From DATARH01 sp036489765 (GTDB lineage: Bacteria > Pseudomonadota > Alphaproteobacteria > ATCC43930 > CGMCC-115725): 64,000 nt of DNA. How positions within the stretch are numbered: position 1 is the stretch's first letter; each line of letters opens with the position of its first letter. Positions 45,148-53,985 of this stretch are shown here, one piece after another. A program made the position numbers and the translations under genes. The notes under the pieces are model-generated. The model searched no databases and had not been told where the DNA came from. It saw only the letters and a list, made by a program, of their open reading frames with translations. Where the stretch lies: NCBI GenBank assembly GCA_036489765.1, contig DASXFE010000128.1:1-64000 (forward strand), read 5' to 3'.

Positions 45148-45825
45148 ATGAAATTGCTTGTCGTCGAGGACGACCGTGAGACGGCGGCCTATCTGCTCAA
45201 GGGGCTGAGCGAAAGCGGCTATGCCGTCGACCATGCGAGCGACGGCAGGCAAGGGCTGTTTCTCGCGACCGCGGGCAGCTACGACGCGATGATCCTCGAC
45301 CGCATGCTGCCCGAGATGGATGGGCTTACGCTGCTCGGCGCTCTGCGCGCGGCGGAAATCCGCACCCCGGCCCTCATCCTGAGCGCGCTCGGCTCGGTTG
45401 ACGACCGGGTCAAGGGCTTGCGCGCCGGCGGCGACGATTACCTCGTCAAACCCTTCGCGTTCAGCGAGCTCCTCGCCCGCCTCGAAGCGCTGATGCGGCG
45501 GGGCGCGACGGCGCCGACGACGACGCGGCTGCGGGTCGCCGATCTCGACCTCGACCTGCTGACCCGCACGGTCCGCCGCGGCGGCAAGGTGATCGAGCTC
45601 TTGCCCCGCGAGTTTCAGCTCCTCGAATGCCTGATGCGCCACGCCGGGAATGTAGTCACCCGCACGATGCTGCTCGAAAGCGTGTGGGACTATCATTTCG
45701 ACCCGCAGACCAACGTCATCGACGTTCACGTCAGCCGCCTTCGGCAAAAGATCGACCGCAATTTCGACCACCCCCTCCTCCACACCGTCCGCGGCGCCGG
45801 CTACTGCCTGAGAGCGCCGGAGTGA
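45148..45825 (+). CDS. OmpR/PhoB-family response regulator
   Basis: The 225-residue DNA-binding regulator has a receiver domain (KLLVVEDDRETAAYLLKGL, phospho-Asp51 in MILDRMLPEMDG, Lys in YLVKPFAFSELLARLEAL) and a winged helix (LLPREFQLLECLMRHAGNVV, then NVIDVHVSRLRQKID). It lies directly before a histidine kinase gene and forms a two-component system with it. The layout resembles CusR/QseB-type regulators of envelope or metal stress. Confidence 0.94.
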   Translation: MKLLVVEDDRETAAYLLKGLSESGYAVDHASDGRQGLFLATAGSYDAMILDRMLPEMDGLTLLGALRAAEIRTPALILSALGSVDDRVKGLRAGGDDYLVKPFAFSELLARLEALMRRGATAPTTTRLRVADLDLDLLTRTVRRGGKVIELLPREFQLLECLMRHAGNVVTRTMLLESVWDYHFDPQTNVIDVHVSRLRQKIDRNFDHPLLHTVRGAGYCLRAPE

Positions 45826-45847
45826 GAAGGTGAGCGGGCTAGAAAAT

Positions 45848-45976
45848 CCCCTCTCCGCCCGTTGGAGGGAGAGGGAGGAGCCCGATGCGAAGCAGCGGGA
45901 GGGTGCGGTGGCCAACCTCGTCACATACCCACATCCCCCCATCCCTCTCCCCCCAATGGGCGGAGAAAGGGCGGAC
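45848..45976. repeat. Dispersed CCCCTCTCC-type palindromic repeat
   Basis: CCCCTCTCCGCCC...GGAGGGAGAGGG, then a GCGGGAGGGTG tail, and a second half CCCTCTCCCCCCAATGGGCGGAGAAAGGG form the kind of GC-rich palindromic unit that litters alphaproteobacterial intergenic DNA. Here it occupies the junction of the regulator and kinase genes and reaches into the kinase's reading frame. Confidence 0.55.
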
Positions 45977-47404
45977 CCGCGGCGGCGCAGGCGCTGGCTT
46001 CCCGGTGCTCGCCGCCTCTTCAAAACCCATGCGGTCCGCCTCGCCGCCCTCTACGTCGTCGTCTTCGCGGCGTCGGTGCTGGGCGTCTTGTTCTTCGTCT
46101 ATTGGACGAGCGCCGATTTCGTCGAGCGGCAAACCGAGGCGACACTGGATGCCGAGGTCACCGGCCTTGCCGAGCAATACGCGCAGCGCGGATTGACCGG
46201 GCTCATCCAGATCGTCGCCGCGCGCAGTGCCGGGGACCGCGGTGACGGGATGCTCTATCTCGTTACCGACCCGCGGGGGAAACCGCTGGTCGGCAACATC
46301 GCCGATTGGCCGGCCGGGGCGAAGGCGGTCACCGGCCCGGTGTCCTTCACGGTCGAGGTGCCGGTCAAGGGTCGCACCGAGACGCACCCGGCACGCGGCA
46401 TGCTGTTTGTGATCCCGGATAATTTCCGCCTCCTCGTCGGCCGCGACATCAGCGACGCGGCGACCTTTCGCGACCGGGTCAAGACGACGCTCTTGTGGTC
46501 GGGGCTGGGCGCGCTCGTCGTCGGCCTCATCGGCGGCTCGGTGATGAGCCGCAACCTGTTGCGCCGGGTCGAGCAGGTCAACCGAACCGCCGAGCGCGTT
46601 ATGGCCGGCAACCTGTCCGACCGGGTGCCGGTCGGTGGGACGCGCGACGAATTCGACCAGCTCGCCGCCAACCTCAACGGCATGCTCGACCAGATCGAGC
46701 GGCTGATGACCGGGATGCGCGAGGTCACCGACAACATCGCCCACGACCTGAAGACGCCGCTCGCCCGGCTCCGTGCCCGGCTTGAGCTGACCTTGCTCGC
46801 CCCCTCCGGCGACGCGGCCCAAATGGAGACAAATCGGGCGGAGGCGATCCGCGCGGCGATCGACGAGGCCGACCGCCTCCTCGCGACCTTCAACGCGCTC
46901 CTCAACATCACCGAGGCCGAGTCCGGCGCGCGCCGCGACCGTGCCGAGCCGCTCGACCTCGGCGAACTGGCCCGCGCCGCCGCCGAGCTCTACGAGCCGG
47001 TCGCGGAGGAGAGCGGCTTTGCCCTCAGGCTCGACAGCGCCCCGGGCGTGATGATCCGCGGCGACCGCCACATCCTGTCGCAGGCGGTCGCGAACCTCCT
47101 CGATAACGCGCTTAAATACGGCGCCGGTGACGAGGCGCCCGGCGAGATCGCGCTGTCGGTGGTCGAGATCGACGGCCACGCCGCGCTCGAAGTCTCCGAC
47201 CGCGGCCCGGGCATCCCGGAAGAGGACCGCGACACGGTCTTCAACCGCTTTGTCCGCCTCGAACGCAGCCGCAGCACTCCCGGCAACGGCCTCGGCCTCA
47301 GCCTCGTCCGCGCCGCCGCCCGGCTGCACGACGGCACCGTAACCCTCGGCGACAACGCGCCGGGGCTTAAGGTGCGGCTCGAATTTCCGGTGCTGGCGGT
47401 TTGA
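45956..47404 (+). CDS. Sensor histidine kinase
   Basis: The 482-residue membrane kinase has TM1 (LAALYVVVFAASVLGVLFFVYW), a periplasmic sensor of about 110 residues and TM2 (LLWSGLGALVVGLIGGSVMS). A HAMP linker follows, then the phospho-His in TDNIAHDLKTPLARLRARL, and the ATPase boxes NLLDNALKYGAG, DRGPGIP and GNGLGLSLV. It is the partner of the upstream OmpR-type regulator. The start is uncertain: the frame opens at GTG 45830, but residues encoded before about 45985 come from a palindromic repeat, and ATG 45956 itself lies in the repeat with no ribosome site. Confidence 0.9.
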   Translation: MGGERADPRRRRRWLPGARRLFKTHAVRLAALYVVVFAASVLGVLFFVYWTSADFVERQTEATLDAEVTGLAEQYAQRGLTGLIQIVAARSAGDRGDGMLYLVTDPRGKPLVGNIADWPAGAKAVTGPVSFTVEVPVKGRTETHPARGMLFVIPDNFRLLVGRDISDAATFRDRVKTTLLWSGLGALVVGLIGGSVMSRNLLRRVEQVNRTAERVMAGNLSDRVPVGGTRDEFDQLAANLNGMLDQIERLMTGMREVTDNIAHDLKTPLARLRARLELTLLAPSGDAAQMETNRAEAIRAAIDEADRLLATFNALLNITEAESGARRDRAEPLDLGELARAAAELYEPVAEESGFALRLDSAPGVMIRGDRHILSQAVANLLDNALKYGAGDEAPGEIALSVVEIDGHAALEVSDRGPGIPEEDRDTVFNRFVRLERSRSTPGNGLGLSLVRAAARLHDGTVTLGDNAPGLKVRLEFPVLAV

Positions 47405-47427
47405 GAGGGCATAGAGCCCCATCCCAG

Positions 47428-47504
47428 CCTTCCCCCGTTTGTGGGGGAAGGGGTTCATCGTGCCCGCCACTCCCGCTACTCTCTCCCCCGCAAGCGGGGG
47501 AGAG
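47428..47504. repeat. Two strong palindromes after the kinase gene
   Basis: CCTTCCCCC/GGGGGAAGG (47428-47451) and an 11-bp CTCTCCCCCGC/GCGGGGGAGAG stem (47481-47504) follow the kinase stop. Both are of the dispersed repeat type and stand between convergent genes, so they can serve as terminators in both directions. Confidence 0.6.
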
Positions 47505-47524
47505 TTGGGGTGGGGGCTTACCCG

Positions 47525-47707
47525 TTACTCCGAGAACCTGCAGCTGCTCGGCTCGTCGTCGAGGCGGCGGGCGGTTTCGGCGATCATCTCGCGGAACCCC
47601 TGCGGGTCGGAGTACCCGGCGCTGCGCAGCACCGGTTCCATCATCTCGTCGTCGAGCAGCTCGTCGAGGCTCGGCTCGTAGCGGCAGCAATCAGCCCTTC
47701 CGGCCAT
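47525..47707 (-). CDS. Small hypothetical protein
   Basis: The 60-residue product starts MAGRADCCRYEPSLDELLDD and has an acidic helical centre and two Cys at 7-8. AGGAGGGG, a very strong ribosome site, precedes the ATG, so I consider it a real gene. No family is recognised. It diverges from hpnN. Confidence 0.6.
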   Translation of the reverse strand: MAGRADCCRYEPSLDELLDDEMMEPVLRSAGYSDPQGFREMIAETARRLDDEPSSCRFSE

Positions 47708-47885
47708 GGTCCCCTCCTTGACTACCGTGTTGTAGGCAGATTGGCTGCCAACCGTGTCCTCAATATGACACGCCCTCGGGTATTTTGTGGCAATTTGGCC
47801 CTAGTTTCCGTGATATTCGCCCCATCGCCGCCACAATCTGCACGCGCCTTTCAACCGCCAAACGAGACTCTTACGTGGACCTTCC

Positions 47886-50459
47886 GTGATCGCCGCCTTT
47901 GTCACCCGCCTCGTCGCGCTCGCCCATCGCCGCGCCCTCTGGGTCGTGCTGGCGGCCTTTGTCGCGACGCTGGGCGGCGGGCTTTACGCCGGGACGCATC
48001 TCGATATGGACACCGATATCGAGCAGCTCTTGCCGCGCAACACGACATGGCGGCAGCAGGAAATCGCGCTCGATAAGGCCTTTCCGCAGAACGCCGACCT
48101 GCTGGCGATCGTGGTCGACGGGCAGACGCCGGAGGCGGCCAATGCCGCGGCCGCCACCCTCGCCGAACACCTCAAGGCCGAGTCCAACCTGTTCCATTTC
48201 GTGCGCCGGCCCGATGGCGGCCCGTTTTTCGACCGTAACGGCCTCCTGTTCTTGCCGCCCGACGATCTCGCCGCAGTAACCCAGCAGCTCATCGCGGCGC
48301 AGCCGGTGATCGGCAGCCTCGCCGCCGACCCGAGCCTCAGGGGCCTCTTCGCCGCGCTGACGCTGTTCCTGCAGGGCGTCCAGCGCGGCGACGTGTCGCT
48401 CGCCAAGCTCGACCCCACGCTGACGACGCTCGCCGACGCCGTAGCGGGCGTCGTCGCCGGGCGGCACGCGCCGCTCTCCTGGGGCCAGATGCTGACCGGC
48501 GAGAAACCGGACCGGCACCAGCTCCGGCAATTCGTCCTGACCCAGCCGGTGCAGGACTACACCGCGCTCGAGCCCGGCGCGAAGGCCACCGCGGAAATCC
48601 GCCGCCTCGTCGAAGAACTCCACCTTGTGCCGGCACATGGCGTGCGCGTGCGCATCACGGGCCCGGTGGCGCTCGGCGACGAGCAATTCGCGACCTTGCG
48701 CCAGGGCGCGCTGCGCTCGACGGTATTTTCGGTCGTGTCGGTGCTGGTGCTGCTGTTTGCGGCGTTGCGCTCGGTGCGGCTCGTCGGCGCGATCCTCGCA
48801 ACCCTGGCCAGCGGCGCGACGCTGACTGCCGCCTTCGCCGCGCTGGCGATCGGGTCGCTCAACCTGATCTCGGTTGCGTTCGGCGTCCTCTTTATCGGGC
48901 TCGCGGTCGATTTCGGCATTCAGTTCGGCATCCGCTACCGCGACCAACGCCACCGCCGCGAGGCGCTCGGCGCGGCGCTCGTGGCCGCCGCCGAGACGAT
49001 CGGTCCGTCGCTGGTGCTGGCCGCCGGCGCGACGGCGATCGGGTTCTTCTCGTTCGTCCCGACCGATTACATCGGCGTCCGCGAGCTCGGCTGGATCGCC
49101 GGGGCCGGGATGGTGATCGCGATCGCCCTCAATTTCACGCTGTTGCCAGCGCTGTTGACGCTCCTCAAGCCAAAAGCCGAGCCTGAGCCGATCGGGTTCG
49201 GCTGGGCGGCGCCGGTCGACCGCTTTCTGCTCAGGCGCCGGGTACCGGTGCGGATCCTGGCGCTGGCGGCCGCGATCGGCGGCCTCGCGCTGATCCCGCG
49301 CGTGTCATTCGACTTCGACCCGCTCCACCTCAAGGACCCGCACAGCGAGTCGGTGTCGACCGTGTTCGACCTGATGAAGGATCCCGACACCTCGCCTTAC
49401 ACCGCCGAGATCCTCGCTCCCTCGCTGGCGGCCGCGGACGCGCTCGCGGCAAAGCTCGACAAGCTCCCGGAGGTCGACCGCGCGATCACCGTGTCGGCGC
49501 TGATCCCGACCGATCAGCAGAAAAAGCTGGCGACCATCGGCGATGTGTCGCTGCTCCTCGGCCCGACGCTGACGCCGGTTTCGACCCTGCCGCCCCCGAG
49601 CGATGCGGACGTGCTGAAAGCGATGGCGGATTGCCGCGCCGCACTCGCCGGGCCCGGCGCGCAGGACGGGGCGACGGGAAGGCTGGCGGCGGCGCTGGGG
49701 GCGGCGATCGACAAAGGCCCGGGCATCATCGCGCCGCTCGGCGACAGCCTGCTCGCCGGGTTGAAACCCCAACTCGCCCTCCTCGCCGAGCTGATCCAGG
49801 CCCAGCCGGTGACGCTCGCGACCCTGCCCGAGGAGTTGCGCGCCGATTGGGTGACGCCGGACGGCCGCGCGCGGGTCGAGGTGTTTCCCAAGGGAGATGC
49901 GCGCGACAACGCCGTCCTCGAGCGCTTTGTCGCCGCCGTGCGCACCGTTGCGCCGAACGCGACCGGCACGCCGGTGACGATCCAGGAAAGCGGCCACCTG
50001 ATCACCCACGCCTTCCTCGAGGCGGGGATCATCGCGGTGATCGCGATTACGGTATTGCTCGCGGCGATCCTGCGGCGGCCGCGCGATGTCGCGCTCGTCT
50101 TCGCGCCGCTGCTTCTGGCGGCGCTGCTGACGCTCGCCCTGACGGTGCTGATCGGGATGCCGCTCAACTACGCCAACATCATTGCGCTGCCGCTCCTTCT
50201 CGGGATCGGCGTCGCGTTCGACATCTATTTCGTCATGAACTGGCGCCGCGGCGTCTCCGAGCACCTGCAGTCGAGCACCGCCCGCGCCGTGATCTTCAGC
50301 GCCTTCACCACCCTCGCCGCCTTCGGCAGCCTCGCCCTCTCGAACGACCCCGGCACCGCCGACATGGGCAAGCTTCTCTCGCTCTCCCTCGCCTGCACGC
50401 TCTTCTGCACGCTGATCGTATTGCCGGCGCTATTGGGGCCGGCGCAAAGCAAGCGATGA
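47886..50459 (+). CDS. hpnN: Hopanoid transporter HpnN (MMPL/RND type)
   Basis: The 857-residue RND-superfamily exporter moves hopanoids towards the outer membrane. It has two repeats of one helix, a periplasmic domain and five helices (first: LWVVLAAFVATLGGGLYAG; membrane clusters around FIGLAVDFGIQFGIRYRDQR and LLLGIGVAFDIYFVMNWRRG). THLDMDTDIEQLLPRN is the typical HpnN start of the first periplasmic domain. The start is GTG. Its stop codon is part of a palindrome that also supplies the stop of the convergent hpnK. Confidence 0.93.
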   Translation: MIAAFVTRLVALAHRRALWVVLAAFVATLGGGLYAGTHLDMDTDIEQLLPRNTTWRQQEIALDKAFPQNADLLAIVVDGQTPEAANAAAATLAEHLKAESNLFHFVRRPDGGPFFDRNGLLFLPPDDLAAVTQQLIAAQPVIGSLAADPSLRGLFAALTLFLQGVQRGDVSLAKLDPTLTTLADAVAGVVAGRHAPLSWGQMLTGEKPDRHQLRQFVLTQPVQDYTALEPGAKATAEIRRLVEELHLVPAHGVRVRITGPVALGDEQFATLRQGALRSTVFSVVSVLVLLFAALRSVRLVGAILATLASGATLTAAFAALAIGSLNLISVAFGVLFIGLAVDFGIQFGIRYRDQRHRREALGAALVAAAETIGPSLVLAAGATAIGFFSFVPTDYIGVRELGWIAGAGMVIAIALNFTLLPALLTLLKPKAEPEPIGFGWAAPVDRFLLRRRVPVRILALAAAIGGLALIPRVSFDFDPLHLKDPHSESVSTVFDLMKDPDTSPYTAEILAPSLAAADALAAKLDKLPEVDRAITVSALIPTDQQKKLATIGDVSLLLGPTLTPVSTLPPPSDADVLKAMADCRAALAGPGAQDGATGRLAAALGAAIDKGPGIIAPLGDSLLAGLKPQLALLAELIQAQPVTLATLPEELRADWVTPDGRARVEVFPKGDARDNAVLERFVAAVRTVAPNATGTPVTIQESGHLITHAFLEAGIIAVIAITVLLAAILRRPRDVALVFAPLLLAALLTLALTVLIGMPLNYANIIALPLLLGIGVAFDIYFVMNWRRGVSEHLQSSTARAVIFSAFTTLAAFGSLALSNDPGTADMGKLLSLSLACTLFCTLIVLPALLGPAQSKR

Positions 50460-50485
50460 TGGGTAGAGCGCAGCGAAACCCATCA
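50457..50485. repeat. Palindromic repeat carrying both convergent stop codons
   Basis: TGATGGGT and ACCCATCA pair around an AGAGCGCAGCGAA loop; this GATGGGTAGAGCGCAGCGAAACCCATC unit type is a widespread proteobacterial intergenic repeat. The left arm begins with the hpnN TGA (50457-50459) and the right arm gives the hpnK TGA (50485-50483 on the minus strand). It probably terminates both transcripts. Confidence 0.75.
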
Positions 50486-51322
50486 AACCGTCGCTGGCCC
50501 AAAGCTCGTCATCCGTATCCCCAGCTCCTCCACCCGGCGCCGCACCGCGGGGCTCACCAGCGCCGCCAATTCCTCGTCGTGTCGGTAGCCCGGGACGGCA
50601 CCCGAGACGGTCGCCGGGTGGGCATAGATCTCGCTGAGGCCGTCGGGAAGGTGCGGCAGGAGAGCGAGGAGGCGATCCTCGACCATCGCGCCGCTCCAGG
50701 CGAGGCCGAAGACCTGGTCGTTTGCCGTCACCCCTGCCCGCTTCAACCGCCGGCGAAGCGCCGAGACGGCGAAGCCGTAGGCGGGGGCGCGGTAGGTTTC
50801 GCCCGGGAAGGCACGGCGCAGGGGTTCGACCGGCTCGTCGGGAAGGCGCATCGCGCGCATCCCGTATTCTCGCCCGATCTCGACGACAAGGCGTCCGACG
50901 GTCGGGTGAAGCTGGACGTGCTTGTGTCCGTTGACATGGTCGAGCGGGAGGCCAGTCGCGTGGAACGCGGCGAACTGGGCGCGAATTTCCGCGGCGATCT
51001 GGCGTCGGGCGCCGGGGTGCAGGAAAAACCGGATGCCGGCGCGCACCTCGTTATCGAGAAAGCGCCCCTCGCGGCCGGTGATCGCCCGCAGGTCTCCGGC
51101 CGGCAAAATCGGCTCGCCGTCGCCGAGCACCAGATGCAGCCCGACCGGCAGCCCCAGCCGCCGCGCTCTGGCGACGGCATCGGCCGCGGCCGGGGCGCCG
51201 ACCATCAGGCTGGCGCAAGTCAGGATTCCGTCGCGAAAGGCCGCTTCGACCGCCTCGTTGACCGCGAGGTCGCGGCCGAAATCGTCGGCGGTGACGATGA
51301 GGCGCTTTGGCAGCCGCCTCAG
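50483..51322 (-). CDS. hpnK: HpnK, YdjC-like deacetylase of hopanoid synthesis, non-canonical CTG start
   Basis: HpnK (about 279 residues) is a YdjC/ChbG-fold protein thought to deacetylate the glucosaminyl hopanoid head group. The family's metal-binding start, RLIVTADDFGRDLAVNEAVE, is in frame but lies upstream of the first ATG (51205). VGLHLVLGDGEP and DHVNGHKHVQLHP give further metal ligands. No ATG, GTG or TTG exists in frame between the hpnJ stop and this motif. A CTG at 51322 overlaps the hpnJ TGA (CTGA, like the usual ATGA) with GGGAG before it; a second CTG is at 51313. CTG initiation is my inference. A gene starting at 51205 would lack the catalytic Asp pair. Confidence 0.88.
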   Translation of the reverse strand: MRRLPKRLIVTADDFGRDLAVNEAVEAAFRDGILTCASLMVGAPAAADAVARARRLGLPVGLHLVLGDGEPILPAGDLRAITGREGRFLDNEVRAGIRFFLHPGARRQIAAEIRAQFAAFHATGLPLDHVNGHKHVQLHPTVGRLVVEIGREYGMRAMRLPDEPVEPLRRAFPGETYRAPAYGFAVSALRRRLKRAGVTANDQVFGLAWSGAMVEDRLLALLPHLPDGLSEIYAHPATVSGAVPGYRHDEELAALVSPAVRRRVEELGIRMTSFGPATV

Positions 51323-52746
51323 CCGGCCATCTCCCGGTGGCGGAGGAACTGGAAGAACTCGACGCCCTCGCGCAGCCGCCGCCGCATCATCTGCGGGCTC
51401 CGCAGCATCTCCCCGACCAGCGAGGCGATCTTTTTCCGGCGGAAGTAAAAGCGTTTGTAGAACACTTCGAGCGACTCGAAAATCTCGGTGTGCGACAGAT
51501 GCGGATAGTGCAGCGGCGCGATCTGCACCCCGTTGTCGTCGATCAGCTCAGCGTGCGCGGTGTCGAGCCAGCCCTCATGCACGGCCTGGCGATAAAGCTC
51601 GGTGCCGGGGTACGGCGCGGCGAGCGACACCTGGATCGTGTGCGGATTGATGTCGGCGGCAAAGTTGATCGTCTCCTCGATCGTCTCCTTGGTCTCGCCG
51701 GGAAGGCCGAGGATGAATGTGCCGTGGATCGTGATGCCGAGGTCGTGGCAATCCTTGGTGAACCGCCGGGCGACGTCGACCCGCATCCCCTTTTTGATGT
51801 TGTGCAGGATCTGCTGGTTGCCGCTCTCGTAGCCGACCAGCAAGAGGCGCAGCCCGTTATCGTGCAGCACCTCCAGCGTCTTCCGGGGCACGTTCGCCTT
51901 GGCGTTGCACGACCAGGTGACGCCGAGCTTGCCCAGTTCCTTGGCGATCGCCTCGGCCCGCGGCAAATCGTCGGTAAAGGTGTCGTCGTCGAAAAAGAAC
52001 TCCTTCACCTGCGGGAAATAGCTCTTCGCAAGGCGGATCTCCTCGATCACGTGCTCGACCGAGCGTGTCCGGTAGCGGTGCCCGCCGACCGTCTGCGGCC
52101 ACAGGCAGAAGGTGCAGCGCGATTTGCACCCCCGTCCGGTATAGATCGAGACGTAGGGGTGCTTGAGATAGCCGATGAAGTAGTCCTCGACGCGGAGGTC
52201 GCGCTTGTAGACCTCGGTGACGAAGGGAAGCTGGTCCATGTCTTCGAGCACGGCGCGCGCCCGGTTGTGGACGATGGCGCCGGTCCCGTCGCGATAGCTG
52301 AGCCCGTCGATATCGGCGAATTTCCGGCCCTCCGCGACCTCCTTGATCGTGAAGTCGAACTCCTCGCGGGCGACGAAATCGAGCGCGGTCGAGGCCTTGA
52401 GGCTCGATTCGGCTTCGACCGCGACCTTGGCGCCGACAAACCCGATCTTGAGCCGCGGGTTCACGTCCTTGAGCGCCTCGGCGACCTTGACGTCGGAGGC
52501 GAAGGACGGGGTCGAGGTGTGCAGGATCGCGAGCTCGTAGTCGTTGGCCTGCGCTAGCACGCTGTCGAGGCTGATCCGCGCCGGCGGGGCGTCGATAAGC
52601 CGGCTGTCGGGCACCAGCGCGGCCGGCTGGGCGAGCCATGTCGGGAACCAGAACGACTTGATTTCGCGCCGCGCCTGATATCGCGAGCCCGCGCCGCCAT
52701 CGAACCCGTCAAACGAGGGCGGGTGCAGGAACAGGGTCCTCATCAT
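51319..52746 (-). CDS. hpnJ: HpnJ, B12-binding radical SAM enzyme
   Basis: The 475-residue product starts MMRTLFLHPPSFDGFDGGAG, followed by a cobalamin-binding-type domain and the radical SAM motif GRGCKSRCTFCLWPQ (CxxxCxxC). FFFDDDTFTDD and TFILGLPGETKETIEETINF are also conserved. HpnJ is believed to build the cyclitol ether head group of bacteriohopanepolyols. Its ATG overlaps the hpnI TGA as ATGA. Confidence 0.95.
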   Translation of the reverse strand: MMRTLFLHPPSFDGFDGGAGSRYQARREIKSFWFPTWLAQPAALVPDSRLIDAPPARISLDSVLAQANDYELAILHTSTPSFASDVKVAEALKDVNPRLKIGFVGAKVAVEAESSLKASTALDFVAREEFDFTIKEVAEGRKFADIDGLSYRDGTGAIVHNRARAVLEDMDQLPFVTEVYKRDLRVEDYFIGYLKHPYVSIYTGRGCKSRCTFCLWPQTVGGHRYRTRSVEHVIEEIRLAKSYFPQVKEFFFDDDTFTDDLPRAEAIAKELGKLGVTWSCNAKANVPRKTLEVLHDNGLRLLLVGYESGNQQILHNIKKGMRVDVARRFTKDCHDLGITIHGTFILGLPGETKETIEETINFAADINPHTIQVSLAAPYPGTELYRQAVHEGWLDTAHAELIDDNGVQIAPLHYPHLSHTEIFESLEVFYKRFYFRRKKIASLVGEMLRSPQMMRRRLREGVEFFQFLRHREMAG

Positions 52747-53882
52747 CCGAATCTGTCTCCATCGGCGGACATGCGCCCGTCGGCGTCGACCCGGAACATC
52801 TGGTCGCGCCACGACACGCTGCGCCCGCAGAAACTACTCACAAAGACCGCAAAGGACAAAGCATCGCGCGCCGGCAGGAGCCACAGCCGCCGCGTCGGCA
52901 GGTCGAGGGTGCGCGCCTGCAGCACCGCCGCCGCCCACCGCATCGCCAGCGTCGACAGCAGCACCGCGGACGACCACGGGTCGAACCCGTTGACGACCGC
53001 GAGCAGCATCGCGACCGGCACGGCGTGGGTGATGATCGAACCGGCAAAGCCGATCGGCACCATCGCCCGCACCGTCCGCGCCCAGCGCAATTCGTGCCGC
53101 CACAGCGCGAGAAAGCTCGCCTCGGCAACCACGTTCTCGACCAGATACGGCGCCAGCGCGACCTTGCCGCCATAGGCGCGCACCGCCGCGCCGATGCGAT
53201 GGTCGTCGGCCAGTTCGTCGCGCAGCGGAACGAACCCGCCGATCCGGTCGAGCGTCTCGCGCGTCAAGGCGATCGTCGCGCCAAAGCAGCCGTCGCCGAC
53301 CCCGAGCGCCGCGCCGGCCAGCGCGCTCGGCAGAAACCCGTAATTGATGTGCATCGCGCCGAGCTGCGACCAGAGGCCGCCGGAGGACCGGCCCTTGTAG
53401 AGACAGGTGACGGCCCCCACCGCCGGATCGCGGAGCGGCGCCGTCACGGTCGCCAGATATTGCGGATCGACCCGCATATCGGCATCGGCCATGACCAGGA
53501 TGTCGTGCCGCGCCGCGGGCAGCATGTTTTCGAGATTGGCGACCTTGAGGTTGCTGCCGCGTCCGCCGGGGTCGACGACGAGCGCCGTATCGGCCTCGGG
53601 CCGCTCGGCCATCACCGCGCGAGCGACCGGAATCGCCGCATCGATCGTGCTGCGCACGCCGAACACGACCTGCACCGCTGCCGGATAGTCCTGATCGATA
53701 AAGCTGCGCAAATTCTGGTGAAGCCCGGGCTCGATCCCATGCAGCGGCTTCAGCACCGACACCGGCTGGGGCGACGACCGCACCGCGGCATGACGCCGCG
53801 CAAACCCAGACGCCGCGAGAACGGTGCCGGCCAGATAAACCCAGAACGGCAATAGCGCGAGCACAAGGCTCAAAAGGTTCAT
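52743..53882 (-). CDS. hpnI: HpnI, hopanoid glycosyltransferase
   Basis: The 379-residue membrane GT-A glycosyltransferase adds the N-acetylglucosamine unit to bacteriohopanetetrol. A membrane helix at the N-terminus (LLSLVLALLPFWVYLAGTVLA) is followed by PVSVLKPLHGIEPGL and FIDQDYPAAVQVVFGV. The metal-binding DxD is in DILVMADADMRVDP, LRDELADDHRIGAAV comes later, and C-terminal helices close the protein. It is the first gene of the hpnI-hpnJ-hpnK operon. Its ATG is 103 bases from the divergent mlaA start. Confidence 0.94.
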   Translation of the reverse strand: MNLLSLVLALLPFWVYLAGTVLAASGFARRHAAVRSSPQPVSVLKPLHGIEPGLHQNLRSFIDQDYPAAVQVVFGVRSTIDAAIPVARAVMAERPEADTALVVDPGGRGSNLKVANLENMLPAARHDILVMADADMRVDPQYLATVTAPLRDPAVGAVTCLYKGRSSGGLWSQLGAMHINYGFLPSALAGAALGVGDGCFGATIALTRETLDRIGGFVPLRDELADDHRIGAAVRAYGGKVALAPYLVENVVAEASFLALWRHELRWARTVRAMVPIGFAGSIITHAVPVAMLLAVVNGFDPWSSAVLLSTLAMRWAAAVLQARTLDLPTRRLWLLPARDALSFAVFVSSFCGRSVSWRDQMFRVDADGRMSADGDRFG

Positions 53883-53985
53883 GGCTCTGCCGTGTGTTTC
53901 AGAAGCGGTATCGGATAAAGAATTGTCGTTGCGTTCGCAATCGGGATTGCCGAGGATGACTCCCAGGGGCGCCCCCCGATCGGCG

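Noticed and set aside
45848..47504. Repeated CCCTCTCC/GGGGGAGAG stretches as a CRISPR array
   Set aside because: Units are palindromic, differ in length and are not regularly spaced; no unique spacers or cas genes are present.
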